Origin: DASTCZ01 sp963704455
GTDB lineage: Bacteria > Acidobacteriota > Terriglobia > Acidiferrales > UBA7541
Direction of reading: 5' to 3'
Length of the DNA: 64,000 bases
NCBI GenBank assembly: GCA_963704455.1
Contig: OY969905.1
Span: 2,170,001 to 2,234,000 of the forward strand
Made by a program: the position numbers and the translations under genes. Below are positions 23,838-36,068 of the stretch, piece by piece; position 1 is the first letter of the stretch, and every line of letters begins with the position of its first letter. The notes beneath the pieces were generated by a model. The model saw only the letters and a list, made by a program, of their open reading frames with translations. It was not told the DNA's origin and did no database searches.

Positions 23838-25421
23838 ATGACAGATAAGCCGCAAAGGTCGCTCGGGCGGCAGATCGCATTCTCCACCGGCATTGTGATG
23901 ACCAGCGTGCTGCTGAGCCGCCTGCTGGGCGTGGGCCGCGACTGGGCCATTGCACATGAGGTGGGAGCGAACGCGGCGACGGATGTTTACAACGCGGCGT
24001 TCACGTTGCCGGATTTCCTGAATTACCTGGTGGCGGCGGGCTCGCTGAGCGTCACTTTCATTCCGGTGTTCTCGAAGTACCTCGCGGAAAAAAACGAAGA
24101 AGAGGGTTGGCGCGTTTTCTCGATTGTCGTGACGTTCATGGGGATGCTGCTCGTCTCGGTGGTGATCCTGGCGGAGATTTTCGCGCCGCAAGTGGTGGCG
24201 GCGATTTCACCGGGGTTCGGGCCGGCGGAGAGATTGCGCGCGGTATCGCTGACGCGGCTGATGCTGCCGGCGCAATTCTGTTTTTTGATGGGCGGAATCC
24301 TGAGCGCGGTGCAGTATGCGAAGAACCAATTTATTGTGCCGTCGCTCGCGCCGCTGATTTACAACATCGGGATTATCGCATGCGGAGTAGCGCTCTCACC
24401 GCGGATCGGGATCACAGGATTCGCCGTCGGCGTGCTAGCAGGGGCGATTGCCGGGAATTTTCTGCTGCAGGTGTATGGAGCGAAGCGCGCGGGCGCGAAG
24501 TTTTCCCCATCACTGCGAATCAGGCATCCGGGCTTCAAAATGTTTGTGAAGCTGGCGATTCCAATCATGCTGGCGCTTTCCCTTCCCTTCACCGACGACT
24601 GGATCATCCGCTGGTTTGGATCTTATTTACAGGCGGGGTCCATCACATGGCTCAGCTACGCGAAAAACTTGATGCGTGCGCCGCTGGGAGTGGTGGGACA
24701 GGCGATTGGAGTTGCGTCATTCCCGGTGCTGGCGAAACTCTATTCGGAAAAGCGATTCGAGGAATTGGACAAAATCCTAAGCGGGACGCTGAAGGGACTG
24801 ATCCTGCTGCTGACGCCGATCGCGGCGTTGACAATTGCGCAGAGCGTGCCACTGGTGCATCTGGTGTATTCGCACACGCGCTTGCGCGAAACTGACTTTC
24901 TGGCGACGGCGGGGACGCTGGTGTGGTTTTCGGCGGGGATGTTTGCCTGGGGCGCGCAAAATATTCTGGCGCGGGCGTTTTATGCGATGCGAGACACGAT
25001 CACGCCGGCGGTGGTTGGGACGTCACTGACAATTCTGAGTGTTCCTGTGTACTGGCTGCTGTCGCGGAAGGAGCAGCACATTGGTCTGGCGATGGCGAGT
25101 TCGATTGGGATTACGGTGTACACGATTATTTTGTTTGCGCTGCTGCTGCGGAGGACGCATGGGGCGGGCGGGCGCGGGCTTATCGGGTTTTTCTGCAAGG
25201 TGCTGCTGGCATCCGTGGCAGCGGGCGCGGCGAGCTGGAAACTTGTTTCGGTGCTCGGCGAACATTTTTCGTGGCTGCGATTTTCCGGCGCGTTTCTGGA
25301 TTTGTGCGTGGCGTCGCTCGCGGGGCTGGTGCTGACTGCGCTGGTGTGCAAGTTGCTGGGCGTGAAAGAGATGGACTCTTACTTGAAAAAGATACTGTCG
25401 CTGCCCGTATTGCGAGCGTAA
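23838..25421 (+). CDS. murJ: Lipid II flippase MurJ
   Basis: A 527-residue MOP-superfamily flippase that moves lipid II across the inner membrane for peptidoglycan synthesis. MurJ features are the opening GIVMTSVLLSRLLGVGRDWAIAHEVGANAATDVYNAAFTLPDFLN, the conserved segment VTFIPVFSKYL, and SYAKNLMRAPLGVVGQAIGVASFPVLAKL. Fourteen helices fit the hydropathy. Start chosen at MTDKPQ; the frame extends 13 codons further upstream. It is convergent with the glycosyltransferase gene, which ends 20 bases away. Confidence 0.92.
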   Translation: MTDKPQRSLGRQIAFSTGIVMTSVLLSRLLGVGRDWAIAHEVGANAATDVYNAAFTLPDFLNYLVAAGSLSVTFIPVFSKYLAEKNEEEGWRVFSIVVTFMGMLLVSVVILAEIFAPQVVAAISPGFGPAERLRAVSLTRLMLPAQFCFLMGGILSAVQYAKNQFIVPSLAPLIYNIGIIACGVALSPRIGITGFAVGVLAGAIAGNFLLQVYGAKRAGAKFSPSLRIRHPGFKMFVKLAIPIMLALSLPFTDDWIIRWFGSYLQAGSITWLSYAKNLMRAPLGVVGQAIGVASFPVLAKLYSEKRFEELDKILSGTLKGLILLLTPIAALTIAQSVPLVHLVYSHTRLRETDFLATAGTLVWFSAGMFAWGAQNILARAFYAMRDTITPAVVGTSLTILSVPVYWLLSRKEQHIGLAMASSIGITVYTIILFALLLRRTHGAGGRGLIGFFCKVLLASVAAGAASWKLVSVLGEHFSWLRFSGAFLDLCVASLAGLVLTALVCKLLGVKEMDSYLKKILSLPVLRA

Positions 25422-25441
25422 GGATGAGCCGCGAGATCGAA

Positions 25442-26635
25442 TCAGTACGAAAGAATTTTTGTTTGGCCAGCGGAGATGAGGCGATAGCGAACACCGCGCC
25501 ATTTTATGTTCCGCCGGAATATTGAGACGATGAAATTTATTGTGTAAAGGAACGGGACGAGAGGCGCGAGAAGAGACCACGCCCAAGCATAGGACAAAAG
25601 CTTATGCCGCCACGCCGGAAGCAATTCGTTGACGGCAAGCCAGCGAACCAAGCCCTTCAACGCTACGAGAAGCATGACCAGAATTAAGATCAGCGCGGTG
25701 GTGAGCCAGAGCTGCCCAACCATCCACGCCTGAACGATCAGCAGCAACCCCAATACGAAACCAGCGCAGTAGAGCAAGTGAAACAACAATCCTTCGAACC
25801 ATGTCCGCGGCGCGTAAACGCGCGTGATGGTGATCTGGCGGTTGGAGAATTCGAGAAGGCCGCGCAAATTTGCGTCACGTATCGTCGGCACGAGGCACTC
25901 GGGGACGAACTCGATGTGGCGGCCTGCGGCGCGGAGCGCGCGCGTCATGGCCCAGTCATCGCTGACGGCGCCGTTCCAGTGCGTATTGACGGCGGTCTGC
26001 TCGAACGTGGCGCGGCGGATGGCTGTTGCGCCACCCCAGCAAAAATTATGATTGTGCGCGCCCTGCATGGTGGCGATGCCCGCGTCCCACGCCGCGCCAA
26101 ATGCGCTCCAGAAGCCGCCGCGGTCGGGAAGCCACCAGCGGAAGGAAGTAGCGGCGCCGAGCTGCGGGTTGTGAAGCGGAGCGACAAGATGCTCGAGCCA
26201 GTGTTTATCGGGGCGGCCATCGGAATCGGCGAAAACAAAAACTTCAAAGCCAAGGTCGAGCTGCTCGACCGCGACGCGGAGATTGTTGACCTTCTCTCCG
26301 CAGTCTACGGGCTTCCCGGCGATGACGACGTGCGCGGGGACCGGGCTGGCATCCGCGGCGAATTTGACAGCGGAGCGGGCGGGGTCGTCGGAGCGGGCCA
26401 GGACGAAGAAAACTTCAAAGCTCGGGTAGCCCTGCTCGGTCAGTGCAGAAAGGTTCAGGTCGATGCCGGGCTCGAGACCTTTGCAGGGGCAAATCAGCGC
26501 GACGCGCGGTGCGTAAAATCCGGCGTGGCGCAGGCGGCTCCGCCGCGCCAACGTGAACCATTGAAATCCGCCCCAGAGCGACCAGAGCGCCAGGAGCAAA
26601 TTCAAGCCGGCAACAATATAGAACGCCTCATCCAT
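25442..26635 (-). CDS. Glycosyltransferase family 2/21 (HpnI or ceramide-glucosyltransferase-like)
   Basis: A 397-residue membrane glycosyltransferase: one N-terminal helix, a GT-A domain with CPCKGLEPG near residue 48, the metal-binding DSD (FADSDGRPD), the D1-D-(Q/R)XXRW-like motif as VSDDWAMTR and RQITITRVY, then three or four C-terminal helices. These are the marks of the GT21-like group containing ceramide glucosyltransferase and hopanoid HpnI. Acceptor is probably a lipid; no hopanoid genes are adjacent, so I leave it general. It diverges from the YbjQ gene. Confidence 0.78.
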   Translation of the reverse strand: MDEAFYIVAGLNLLLALWSLWGGFQWFTLARRSRLRHAGFYAPRVALICPCKGLEPGIDLNLSALTEQGYPSFEVFFVLARSDDPARSAVKFAADASPVPAHVVIAGKPVDCGEKVNNLRVAVEQLDLGFEVFVFADSDGRPDKHWLEHLVAPLHNPQLGAATSFRWWLPDRGGFWSAFGAAWDAGIATMQGAHNHNFCWGGATAIRRATFEQTAVNTHWNGAVSDDWAMTRALRAAGRHIEFVPECLVPTIRDANLRGLLEFSNRQITITRVYAPRTWFEGLLFHLLYCAGFVLGLLLIVQAWMVGQLWLTTALILILVMLLVALKGLVRWLAVNELLPAWRHKLLSYAWAWSLLAPLVPFLYTINFIVSIFRRNIKWRGVRYRLISAGQTKILSY

Positions 26636-26731
26636 CGAGAAGGGCGACCCCACTGGAACGATTCTGACATGCGCGGCGCTGCGAATGCGGTTAGAATCAA
26701 GCGCACGTTTCGGCAGGAGAAAGGGGGCGGA

Positions 26732-27076
26732 ATGCCACTGAGAATCGACCCCGCAAAAGTGACAACCGCGTTTGAATTGGATGGATTCCGCGTGGTGAAA
26801 ACGATCGGAATCGTGCGCGGAATCGTAGTGAGGTCGCGCAGCGTGATTGGAAACCTAGGCGCGGCGCTGCAGACAATCGTCGGGGGAAACATTACGATTT
26901 TTACGGAGCTGTGCGAGAAGACGCGCGAGGATGCCTTCGAATTAATGGCCGATCACGCGGCGACGCGGGGCGCGAACGCCATCGTCGGGATGCGTTACGA
27001 CGCTTGCGAAGTGATGAATGGCGTGACGGAAGTGCTGGCGTACGGCACAGCGGTTGTTGTCGAGCCAACCAACTAG
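26732..27076 (+). CDS. YbjQ/UPF0145-family protein
   Basis: A 114-residue protein with the YbjQ pattern: FRVVKTIGIVRGIVVRSRS, then TREDAFELMADHAATRGANAIVGMRYDACEV. Homologs form pentameric rings and are sometimes labelled heavy-metal-binding without firm proof. The true start is the ATG at 26732, 16 bases after AGGAG. A longer frame through the divergent glycosyltransferase gene is spurious. It is followed 36 bases later by the kinase gene. Confidence 0.85.
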   Translation: MPLRIDPAKVTTAFELDGFRVVKTIGIVRGIVVRSRSVIGNLGAALQTIVGGNITIFTELCEKTREDAFELMADHAATRGANAIVGMRYDACEVMNGVTEVLAYGTAVVVEPTN

Positions 27077-27112
27077 GATTTTGCCGCAAGCGGAGTCGAG
27101 GCAAATGGCGCT

Positions 27113-29872
27113 GTGAATTGCCCGAAGTGCAAATCGGAAGTCCCTGATACAGGCAAGTTTTGCCTGCAATGCGGAGCTGCGCTCGACATCGGTTCGACGC
27201 CGACAATCCTGGCGACCGATGCGACGAGCGATCCGCAATCGCCAGCGGATATGCCGAGGACGACGCCGCGTGCGATTCGGCGCGCGGACTCCTCTGATTC
27301 CGCGAGCAGCTCGAGCTGGTCGGGCAAGGGCCGATTTGTATCGGGGACGGTGTTGGCCGGGCGATACCGCATTGTCGCGGCGATCGGGCGAGGCGGGATG
27401 GGCGAGGTGTACCGTGCTGAAGATTTGACGCTGCAACAGGAAGTCGCGCTGAAATTTCTGCCCGCCGAATTGACCGGCGATCCTGCGGCACTCGAACGAT
27501 TCCATCGGGAGGTGCGGATCGCGAGGCAGGTATCGCATCCAAACGTTTGCCGAGTGTTCGACATCGGCACGGCTGAGGGCGCGCCGTTTCTCACGATGGA
27601 ATATGTGGATGGCGAAGACCTCGGCGTTCTGCTTCGGCGCATCGGGCGCTTCCCCGAAGACAAAGGCCTGGAGATTGCGCGGCAGATTTGCGCGGGGCTG
27701 GCCGCTGCGCACGAGCAAGGTCTTCTGCACCGCGATTTGAAGCCCGCGAACGTGATGCTTGACGGACGCGGCCGAGTGCGCATCAGTGATTTTGGATTGG
27801 CAAGCATTGCCGGCGACGTGCATGGAGCTGATGTGCGCGCGGGAACGCCTGCGTACATGGCGCCAGAGCAACTCGCGGGCGCGGGAGTCACGCAGAAGAG
27901 CGACATCTATTCGCTCGGTCTCGTACTCTACGAAATCTTCACCGGCAAGCGCGCGTATGACGCGCAAACAATTGCGGAATTGAACCGCGTGCGGGAATCT
28001 TCTGCTCCCGCCAGTCCATCCACACTTGTAAAAGATCTCGATCCGATTATTGAGCGCGTGATTTCGCGCTGTCTGGAAAAAGATCCCAAGAACCGGCCAG
28101 CGACAGCGCTACAAGTGGCGGCCGCCCTGCCCGGCGGCGATCCGCTCGCGGCGGCGCTGGCGGCGGGAGAAACGCCGTCACCGGAAATGGTAGCGGCGGC
28201 GGGAAGCAAAGAAGGAATGCGTCCGATGCATGCATGGATTTGCCTGGCGTTGATTGCAGCGGGACTGGCCTATCAAATTGGACTTAACGGATACTCACGG
28301 CTCTACCGGACTGTTGACCTGTCGAAGTCGCCGGAGGTGCTGGAAGATAGAGCGAAGCAACTGGTTCAGGAATTTGGTTATACAGCGACGCCGAAGAGCA
28401 AGGCCGCTGGTTTTGATCTGGACGGCGATTATCTGGACTACGTCGAAAAAAATGATAAGTCCAAAACGCGATGGAATCATGTTCCGAGCGCCGTCCAATT
28501 CTGGTACCGCCAGAGCCCTGATATTTTTTTGCCGCTCCAGATTTTGGCGGACAACACATCCATCGGCCGCGTGAAGTCATTCGATCCACCCGTGGAGGAT
28601 CCGGGGGAGATCCTGCTGAAGCTGGACCCGCAGGGACACTTGAACTATCTGCGCGTGATCCCGCCGCGAGCGAGCACCGCGAAGGAATCCACGCCAAGAT
28701 CCGCGGACTGGAACCGCGTTCTTTCGGAAGCTGGATTGGTCCCCGCGCAATGCAAGCCCGCCGATCCTCGATGGAACCCCCTTTCATTCGCCGATGCGCT
28801 GGTCGCATGGACGGCACCGATGCCGGAGCGGCCGGACCTTACGCTGCATATCGAGGGCGCAAGCTATCAGGGTCAACCTGTTTACTTCCGTATGGACGGC
28901 CCGTGGGTCGAAGTCCCCGTCCCGGGAGGCAGCCCCGCCAGCTCGGATAATTCCGGCCTCGTCGACCAGGTCTTTACCATTTCCATTCTCTTGTCTGTGC
29001 TGGTGGCGGGTTTAGTGCTGGCGCGGCGAAACTTGCGGCTCGGCCGGAGCGACTTGCGCGGCTCATGGCGCTTGGCAGGATTTGTTTTTTGCGTCAGCTT
29101 GGTCGGCTGGGTCATCGGCGCGAACCATATTTCCGGGCCGCTGGAAGCATATGTTTTCGTGCTGGAACTGGCGTGGGCTTCGCTGGCGTCGTTGTTTCTC
29201 TGGATGCTGTATGTGGCGATGGAACCGTTTGTTCGCAGGCGTATGCCAAAGCTTCTGGTTTCCTGGAGCCGGTTGCTGGCCGGGCAATTCCGCGATCCAA
29301 TGATTGGACGGGACATTCTGGTGGGGGCGGCGGTCGGCCTGATGGGAGGCGTGATTGATTATTTCCCTTACATCTGGAATTGGTTGAGGGGATTGCCGCC
29401 GGTGCAACCCACTGGCGACGGTTTTGGCGAACTCGCAAAAGTTCAGTACGCATTCGCTGACTTTTTATCCAGTCTGAACAACGCCCTCTTCAACAGTCTC
29501 GCGATTTTGTTCCTGCTCATAATTCTTAAGATCATGGTCAGGAAATCATGGGCCGCCGGGGTTTTGCTGGTGGCTATATTCACGCTGCGCGCTGTCCTGC
29601 AGCACAACTCGTCCATCAACGCTTATGTAACCACGCCGCTCGGATTCGGGCTTTTTGCTTTCTTGATTCTTCGTTATGGGATCCTTGCCACTACCGTGGG
29701 GCTCATCGTCCAGGCGCTTCTGCACGCGCCATTTACGACGCAGGGGTCGGCCTGGTACGCATGGATCGGATGGTTCTGCCTGGCCATCTTTGCCGGACTC
29801 GTGTTTTATGGTTTGCGAAACGCCTTGGCCGGTCAATCCCTTTTCAGCCCACGACTCATCGCTGATGATTAA
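27113..29872 (+). CDS. Membrane Ser/Thr protein kinase with zinc-ribbon N-terminus
   Basis: A 919-residue Hanks-type kinase. Order: zinc ribbon (Cys3, Cys6, Cys17, Cys20), a Ser/Thr-rich linker, kinase domain about 83-345 with the G-loop IGRGGMGEVY, VALKFLP lysine, HRDLKPANVMLDG and DFGLASIAG, then a first helix near residue 375, an extracytoplasmic domain of about 230 residues, and a block of eight or so helices to the end. The extracytoplasmic part and C-terminal membrane block match no family I know. GTG start. Acidobacteria carry many such kinases; this one ends in a membrane module rather than the usual WD40 or TPR sensor. Confidence 0.87.
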   Translation: MNCPKCKSEVPDTGKFCLQCGAALDIGSTPTILATDATSDPQSPADMPRTTPRAIRRADSSDSASSSSWSGKGRFVSGTVLAGRYRIVAAIGRGGMGEVYRAEDLTLQQEVALKFLPAELTGDPAALERFHREVRIARQVSHPNVCRVFDIGTAEGAPFLTMEYVDGEDLGVLLRRIGRFPEDKGLEIARQICAGLAAAHEQGLLHRDLKPANVMLDGRGRVRISDFGLASIAGDVHGADVRAGTPAYMAPEQLAGAGVTQKSDIYSLGLVLYEIFTGKRAYDAQTIAELNRVRESSAPASPSTLVKDLDPIIERVISRCLEKDPKNRPATALQVAAALPGGDPLAAALAAGETPSPEMVAAAGSKEGMRPMHAWICLALIAAGLAYQIGLNGYSRLYRTVDLSKSPEVLEDRAKQLVQEFGYTATPKSKAAGFDLDGDYLDYVEKNDKSKTRWNHVPSAVQFWYRQSPDIFLPLQILADNTSIGRVKSFDPPVEDPGEILLKLDPQGHLNYLRVIPPRASTAKESTPRSADWNRVLSEAGLVPAQCKPADPRWNPLSFADALVAWTAPMPERPDLTLHIEGASYQGQPVYFRMDGPWVEVPVPGGSPASSDNSGLVDQVFTISILLSVLVAGLVLARRNLRLGRSDLRGSWRLAGFVFCVSLVGWVIGANHISGPLEAYVFVLELAWASLASLFLWMLYVAMEPFVRRRMPKLLVSWSRLLAGQFRDPMIGRDILVGAAVGLMGGVIDYFPYIWNWLRGLPPVQPTGDGFGELAKVQYAFADFLSSLNNALFNSLAILFLLIILKIMVRKSWAAGVLLVAIFTLRAVLQHNSSINAYVTTPLGFGLFAFLILRYGILATTVGLIVQALLHAPFTTQGSAWYAWIGWFCLAIFAGLVFYGLRNALAGQSLFSPRLIADD

Positions 29873-29922
29873 TGGCTGACGCCGGATTCTTTAATAGGCG
29901 CGCTTGAAATGATGGTCAACTC

Positions 29923-30522
29923 TTAACGGGTGGGTTTCAGACTTTCTTCCGACAGATGATCCGCAAGTGAATCAATTCGCAGCAGCAGTTTTGCCGCCGC
30001 GCGGCTGGCGTTCTCCAGCATGGATGGATCAAGAACAATCGCGCAGCGGTCAACGAACGGGCTGCGATGGCGCGCAACCTGATTGCGGCTTGAGGCGGAA
30101 CGCGGTGAAGCGGGCTGCTTTGACAAGCTCAAGTAAATTTGCAGGTCACCCTGAAACTCCACAGAATCGCCAAGCGTCCAGCCCGATTCGCGGGAAATGG
30201 CTGCGGCAAGCTCGCGAATAAACGTGCCGGCATTCCAAAGTAATGAAGGCCGGGCGCGCCGCCTGATGCCGCGGCCACGCCGGGGCGTGTTGCGCTCTTC
30301 GAGTTTGAGCGCGATGCGCGCCGCAATCGCGAGAAGTATTTCACGGCTGAGGATGCCTTCGAGTTCGCGGCGGCGCTCGGGATGAGCGACTACATCCGCG
30401 CGGTTGAACTCACGGGCGTAACCATCGAGAAGGGTAGGGGCGAATTTCGCGCGAGACATCTCCGCCACGATGCGGCGCGCCAGTTCGCGCGGGGGTGAAT
30501 CGTGTTTTGATCGAGCAGGCAT
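29923..30522 (-). CDS. Hypothetical protein, 199 residues
   Basis: Not recognised. It begins with a basic N-terminus and an Arg-rich segment near residue 80 (RRGRGIRRRARP), is mainly helical otherwise, and ends with a long helical stretch (residues 160-195). No signal peptide or membrane helix. It is convergent with the kinase gene and lies downstream of lon beyond its terminator. A nucleic-acid contact is possible from charge alone, which is weak. Confidence 0.55.
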   Translation of the reverse strand: MPARSKHDSPPRELARRIVAEMSRAKFAPTLLDGYAREFNRADVVAHPERRRELEGILSREILLAIAARIALKLEERNTPRRGRGIRRRARPSLLWNAGTFIRELAAAISRESGWTLGDSVEFQGDLQIYLSLSKQPASPRSASSRNQVARHRSPFVDRCAIVLDPSMLENASRAAAKLLLRIDSLADHLSEESLKPTR

Positions 30523-30612
30523 TTGTCTTAGTAAAGTGTAAGGGAAAAAGGTCTACGCGAACTCAAGCTGGAGCGCAAGAGGCGGACCGGGACTTCGCCT
30601 CAACCATGTGCT

Positions 30613-30653
30613 GAAAAGAAAACGGCGAAGACTGCCCTTCGGCAATCTCCGCC
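30613..30653 (-). terminator. Intrinsic terminator of lon
   Basis: On the reverse strand a 13-bp stem (GGCGGAGATTGCC with GGCAGTCTTCGCC, two G-T pairs) with GAAG loop, followed by GTTTTCTTTTC. It starts about 40 bases after the lon stop codon. Confidence 0.75.
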
Positions 30654-30692
30654 ATTTGTAAATTGGCTGTTACGCCCACTACTCAGCCCGCA

Positions 30693-33116
<2,424 letters not shown>

Positions 33117-33246
33117 GGGGTCCCTGGAAAGCGCTCAGAAATGAAGGAGCACTTTGCCTACCATCAAGTTAGATGCGGCTTCTCGAGAATCGTTGCGCGA
33201 TACTAACTAAGCCAAACTCACTTAACCTTAGTGCGTTACGCTAAAC

Positions 33247-33276
33247 ATTGTACTCTTCATTCGTTCCCGGATGCAA
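33247..33276 (-). promoter_or_regulatory. Candidate housekeeping promoter of lon
   Basis: On the reverse strand TTGCAT, an 18-base gap and TACAAT, positioned 130 bases before the lon start. Good match to sigma-70 boxes by eye. Confidence 0.45.
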
Positions 33277-33328
33277 GTGAATCCATTCATCCTTAGTCAC
33301 TCCAAGTAACTCATTTATATTCAATGAC

Positions 33329-34726
33329 TTACAGAAGCGCCGTAGAATCATTTCTCTTGCCCGCTGCAGCTCCCTCTGACGGAGCGTTAGAGATCCTGCT
33401 AAATTCATCCTTCACGAACAGCACGGCTTCATCTTTTGTTTGCACCCTGCCATCGAGTTGGGCGTCTTCAAGGGACCGCAATACGATTTTGAATGCCGGC
33501 CCAGCCTGGAATCCCATTGACTGCAGATCCTCGCCAGTAAGGAGACGAGGAGGACGCACCTGTTCCGGGGGAGTCTCGGCAAGGAAGCGCCGGACATAAT
33601 CCCAGCTGCCGAGCATTCCGTGGCTTGAAAGGCAATCGATGCGGTGAAGCTCGAGATGCTCGTCGAAATTTGGGAGCCGCACGAAGCGCTTGAGCGTGGA
33701 TGGTTTCATTTGCGGAACATCTTTGAATCGCATGTGACTCGCGACAAGAGCGGCAATCTGCTCGGTCTCTTCGCTGGAAAAGCGCAGGCGGCGGCAAAGC
33801 TCTTCGGCCATTTTCGCGCCGATCTCGTCGTGACCATCAAAACGAATTCGGTCGCCGGTCTGGCTCGCGGAGCGGTAAGTCGGCGGCTTGCCGATGTCGT
33901 GCAGCAAGGCTCCCCAGGCGAGAGTCGCAGAGCAGCCTGCCGGCAATTTCTCGAGCAGCATCCGGGTGTGAATCCAGACATCTCCTTCGGGGTGAAATTC
34001 CGGCGGCTGCGGCACGCCATTCATGCGCGCGACTTCAGGGAGCGTGACGGCGAGAAGTCCGGTATCGTCGAGCAACTCAAAGCCGACGCGCGCGGCACCC
34101 TCGGTGAGAATCTTCGTCAATTCATCGCGGAGGCGCTCACCGGAAACCTGAAGGATTTGTGGTGCGAGCTGTTGAATCGCGGTGAAAGTCAGCGGCTCGA
34201 TGGCGTAACCAAAACGCGCGGCGAAGCGCACGGCGCGCGCCAGGCGAAGCTTATCTTCGCTAAACCGCAAAAACGGCTCACCGATAGTGCGAATTACACC
34301 AGTCTTCAAATCGTTGCGCCCGCCGACGTAATCGCGGACTTCGCCGGTTGCGGGATCCATGAGGAGCCCGTTGATGGTGAAGTCGCGGCGCTTCACGTCT
34401 TCCTGCGGAGTTTTCGAGAAAACCACTCGGTCGGGATGGCGTCCATCGGAATGGCCGATGTCGGAACGAAACGTCGCAACTTCGACCTGGGCGGCGTCGC
34501 GCGGAACGATCACGACGCCGAATTGCGCGCCGACAGTGAGGCTGCCGGGAAACAACTCCTCAATTCGCGCTGGCGTAGCGTCGGTCGAGACGTCGTAGTC
34601 GGCGGGCTCGCGGCCGAGCAACAAATCGCGCACACATCCGCCCACAAGAAAGGCCTGATGACCGTTCTCGCGGAGGGTGCGGCAAATTTCCTCCGACAGT
34701 GCGTGCGAATTGGACCCGGAATTCAT
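33329..34726 (-). CDS. CCA-adding/poly(A) polymerase family tRNA nucleotidyltransferase with HD domain
   Basis: A 465-residue class II nucleotidyltransferase. The head has FLVGGCVRDLLLG, the catalytic DYDVST (two carboxylates), the conserved VEVATFRSDI block and KRRDFTINGLLMD; the neck follows with RFSEDKLRLARAVRFAARFGY. A C-terminal HD domain is visible as LLHDIGKPPTY and FDGHDEIGAK. Predicted to add CCA to tRNA 3' ends, or to add A only; motifs do not decide. Start at the ATG 34726; a longer frame of 62 codons upstream is judged not coding. Confidence 0.88.
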   Translation of the reverse strand: MNSGSNSHALSEEICRTLRENGHQAFLVGGCVRDLLLGREPADYDVSTDATPARIEELFPGSLTVGAQFGVVIVPRDAAQVEVATFRSDIGHSDGRHPDRVVFSKTPQEDVKRRDFTINGLLMDPATGEVRDYVGGRNDLKTGVIRTIGEPFLRFSEDKLRLARAVRFAARFGYAIEPLTFTAIQQLAPQILQVSGERLRDELTKILTEGAARVGFELLDDTGLLAVTLPEVARMNGVPQPPEFHPEGDVWIHTRMLLEKLPAGCSATLAWGALLHDIGKPPTYRSASQTGDRIRFDGHDEIGAKMAEELCRRLRFSSEETEQIAALVASHMRFKDVPQMKPSTLKRFVRLPNFDEHLELHRIDCLSSHGMLGSWDYVRRFLAETPPEQVRPPRLLTGEDLQSMGFQAGPAFKIVLRSLEDAQLDGRVQTKDEAVLFVKDEFSRISNAPSEGAAAGKRNDSTALL

Positions 34727-34796
34727 GGGGCGATTATCCGCGCGGCGCGGCGTCGCGCCAAGCGCATTGAATGGGCACTGTGCCTGTGTGGGTATT

Positions 34797-36062
34797 TCAA
34801 ACTTCGCGACCGCCGGAGCCCCCGCCTTTCTGGCCGAGCGAGCCGCCATATTGAAGTTTTTCAAAGCCGAAGCGGTCGCGCAGGCGGTCGGCGGCGCGGG
34901 CGAGCCTTTCAAGTTTTTGTCGGCGCTCTCCTTCGAGCAGATCCAGTTGCATTGCGCCGTGGGAAAAGCCGGTTAGCGCGACGCCGACAAGGCGGACCTT
35001 TTGGCGGCGGTCCCACCGCGCTTCAAATAATTCGCGGATAGCCACAAGAACCACGGTGTCAAGGTCGGTCGGCTCGGAAAACGTCCGCGCGTGGGTTGTT
35101 GTGCGGAAACTTTGATAGCGAATGGTTAGCGTGACCGTGCGCGCGGAAAGGCCGGCGTCGCGGAGACGCTTCGCGGCTTTCTGGCAAAGATGGCTCAGCA
35201 TGGTGCGGAGCGATTCCGCATCCGCATCCGAAACGTCTTCGCTGAACGTGTGATTATGGGAAATGGATTTCGGCTCTGCGTCGAGGAAAAACTCGAAGGC
35301 GTCCTCGCCCCGCGCTTTGCGATAGAGCGCGGATCCCCACAGGCCGAAAGAGGTCTTGAGTTTTTCTGAAGGCACGGCAGCCAGTTGGCCCACGGTTTCG
35401 ATTCCCAGGCCGCGCAGCGCTCCTTCCGTCACTTTGCCGATGCCGGGAATGCGCCGCACGCTGAGGGGCGCGAGGAAATTTTCTTCCGCGCCGGCCGGCA
35501 CCCATAGCAGGCCGCGCGGCTTGGCTTGATCGCTGGCTACTTTGGCGACGAGACGAGTGGAAGCGAGTCCGCCGGAACACGGCAGGCCGGTCGTGTGCGT
35601 GATATCGCGAAGCAGAGAATGAGCGGCTGCGAGCGGCGGGCCGTGGAGGCGTTCTGTGCCGCTCAAGTCGAGATAGGCTTCATCAATCGAAGCCATTTCA
35701 ACGATTGGTGAATACTTGCCGAGAATCGCGACGACCTTGTCCGACCACTGTTCATAAAGCGCGTGGCGGCAATCGAGGAATACAGCGTGTGGGCAAAGCT
35801 TCGCGGCGGTGCGCAGCGGCATCGCGGAGTGAACGCCGAACGCGCGCGCCTCATAGCTCGCGGCGGAGACGACACCGCGCTGGTCGGGGCGGCCACCGAC
35901 GATGACGGGCTTGCCGCGCAAATCGGGGCGCTCGAGCAATTCGACGGAGACGTAAAACGCGTCCATGTCGAGATGCAGGATGGGCGTGGAATTGCGTGCG
36001 GGCGCGCCGGATCCATCGCCTGGCTCGGCGTGCTTTGCGCGAAAAGTGGCCAGCTTTGGCAT
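34797..36062 (-). CDS. dinB: DNA polymerase IV (Y-family translesion polymerase)
   Basis: A 421-residue Y-family polymerase. Key parts are the first metal-binding block LHLDMDAFYVSVE, the second SIDEAYLDLSG, the fingers segment SYEARAFGVHSAMPL, and the helix-hairpin-helix RRIPGIGKVTEGALRGLGI. The tail (after residue 375) is polar and Gly/Lys-rich, without an obvious clamp-binding QLxLF; LDLLEGERRQ near 385 may serve. It starts 6 bases from the prmC stop, so it is likely co-transcribed with prfA-prmC. Confidence 0.92.
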   Translation of the reverse strand: MPKLATFRAKHAEPGDGSGAPARNSTPILHLDMDAFYVSVELLERPDLRGKPVIVGGRPDQRGVVSAASYEARAFGVHSAMPLRTAAKLCPHAVFLDCRHALYEQWSDKVVAILGKYSPIVEMASIDEAYLDLSGTERLHGPPLAAAHSLLRDITHTTGLPCSGGLASTRLVAKVASDQAKPRGLLWVPAGAEENFLAPLSVRRIPGIGKVTEGALRGLGIETVGQLAAVPSEKLKTSFGLWGSALYRKARGEDAFEFFLDAEPKSISHNHTFSEDVSDADAESLRTMLSHLCQKAAKRLRDAGLSARTVTLTIRYQSFRTTTHARTFSEPTDLDTVVLVAIRELFEARWDRRQKVRLVGVALTGFSHGAMQLDLLEGERRQKLERLARAADRLRDRFGFEKLQYGGSLGQKGGGSGGREV

Positions 36063-36068
36063 GGGCGT

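Noticed and set aside
25778..26731. Long forward frame upstream of the YbjQ gene
   Set aside because: It is antisense to the clear GT2 glycosyltransferase; only the last 114 codons have protein character and a ribosome site.
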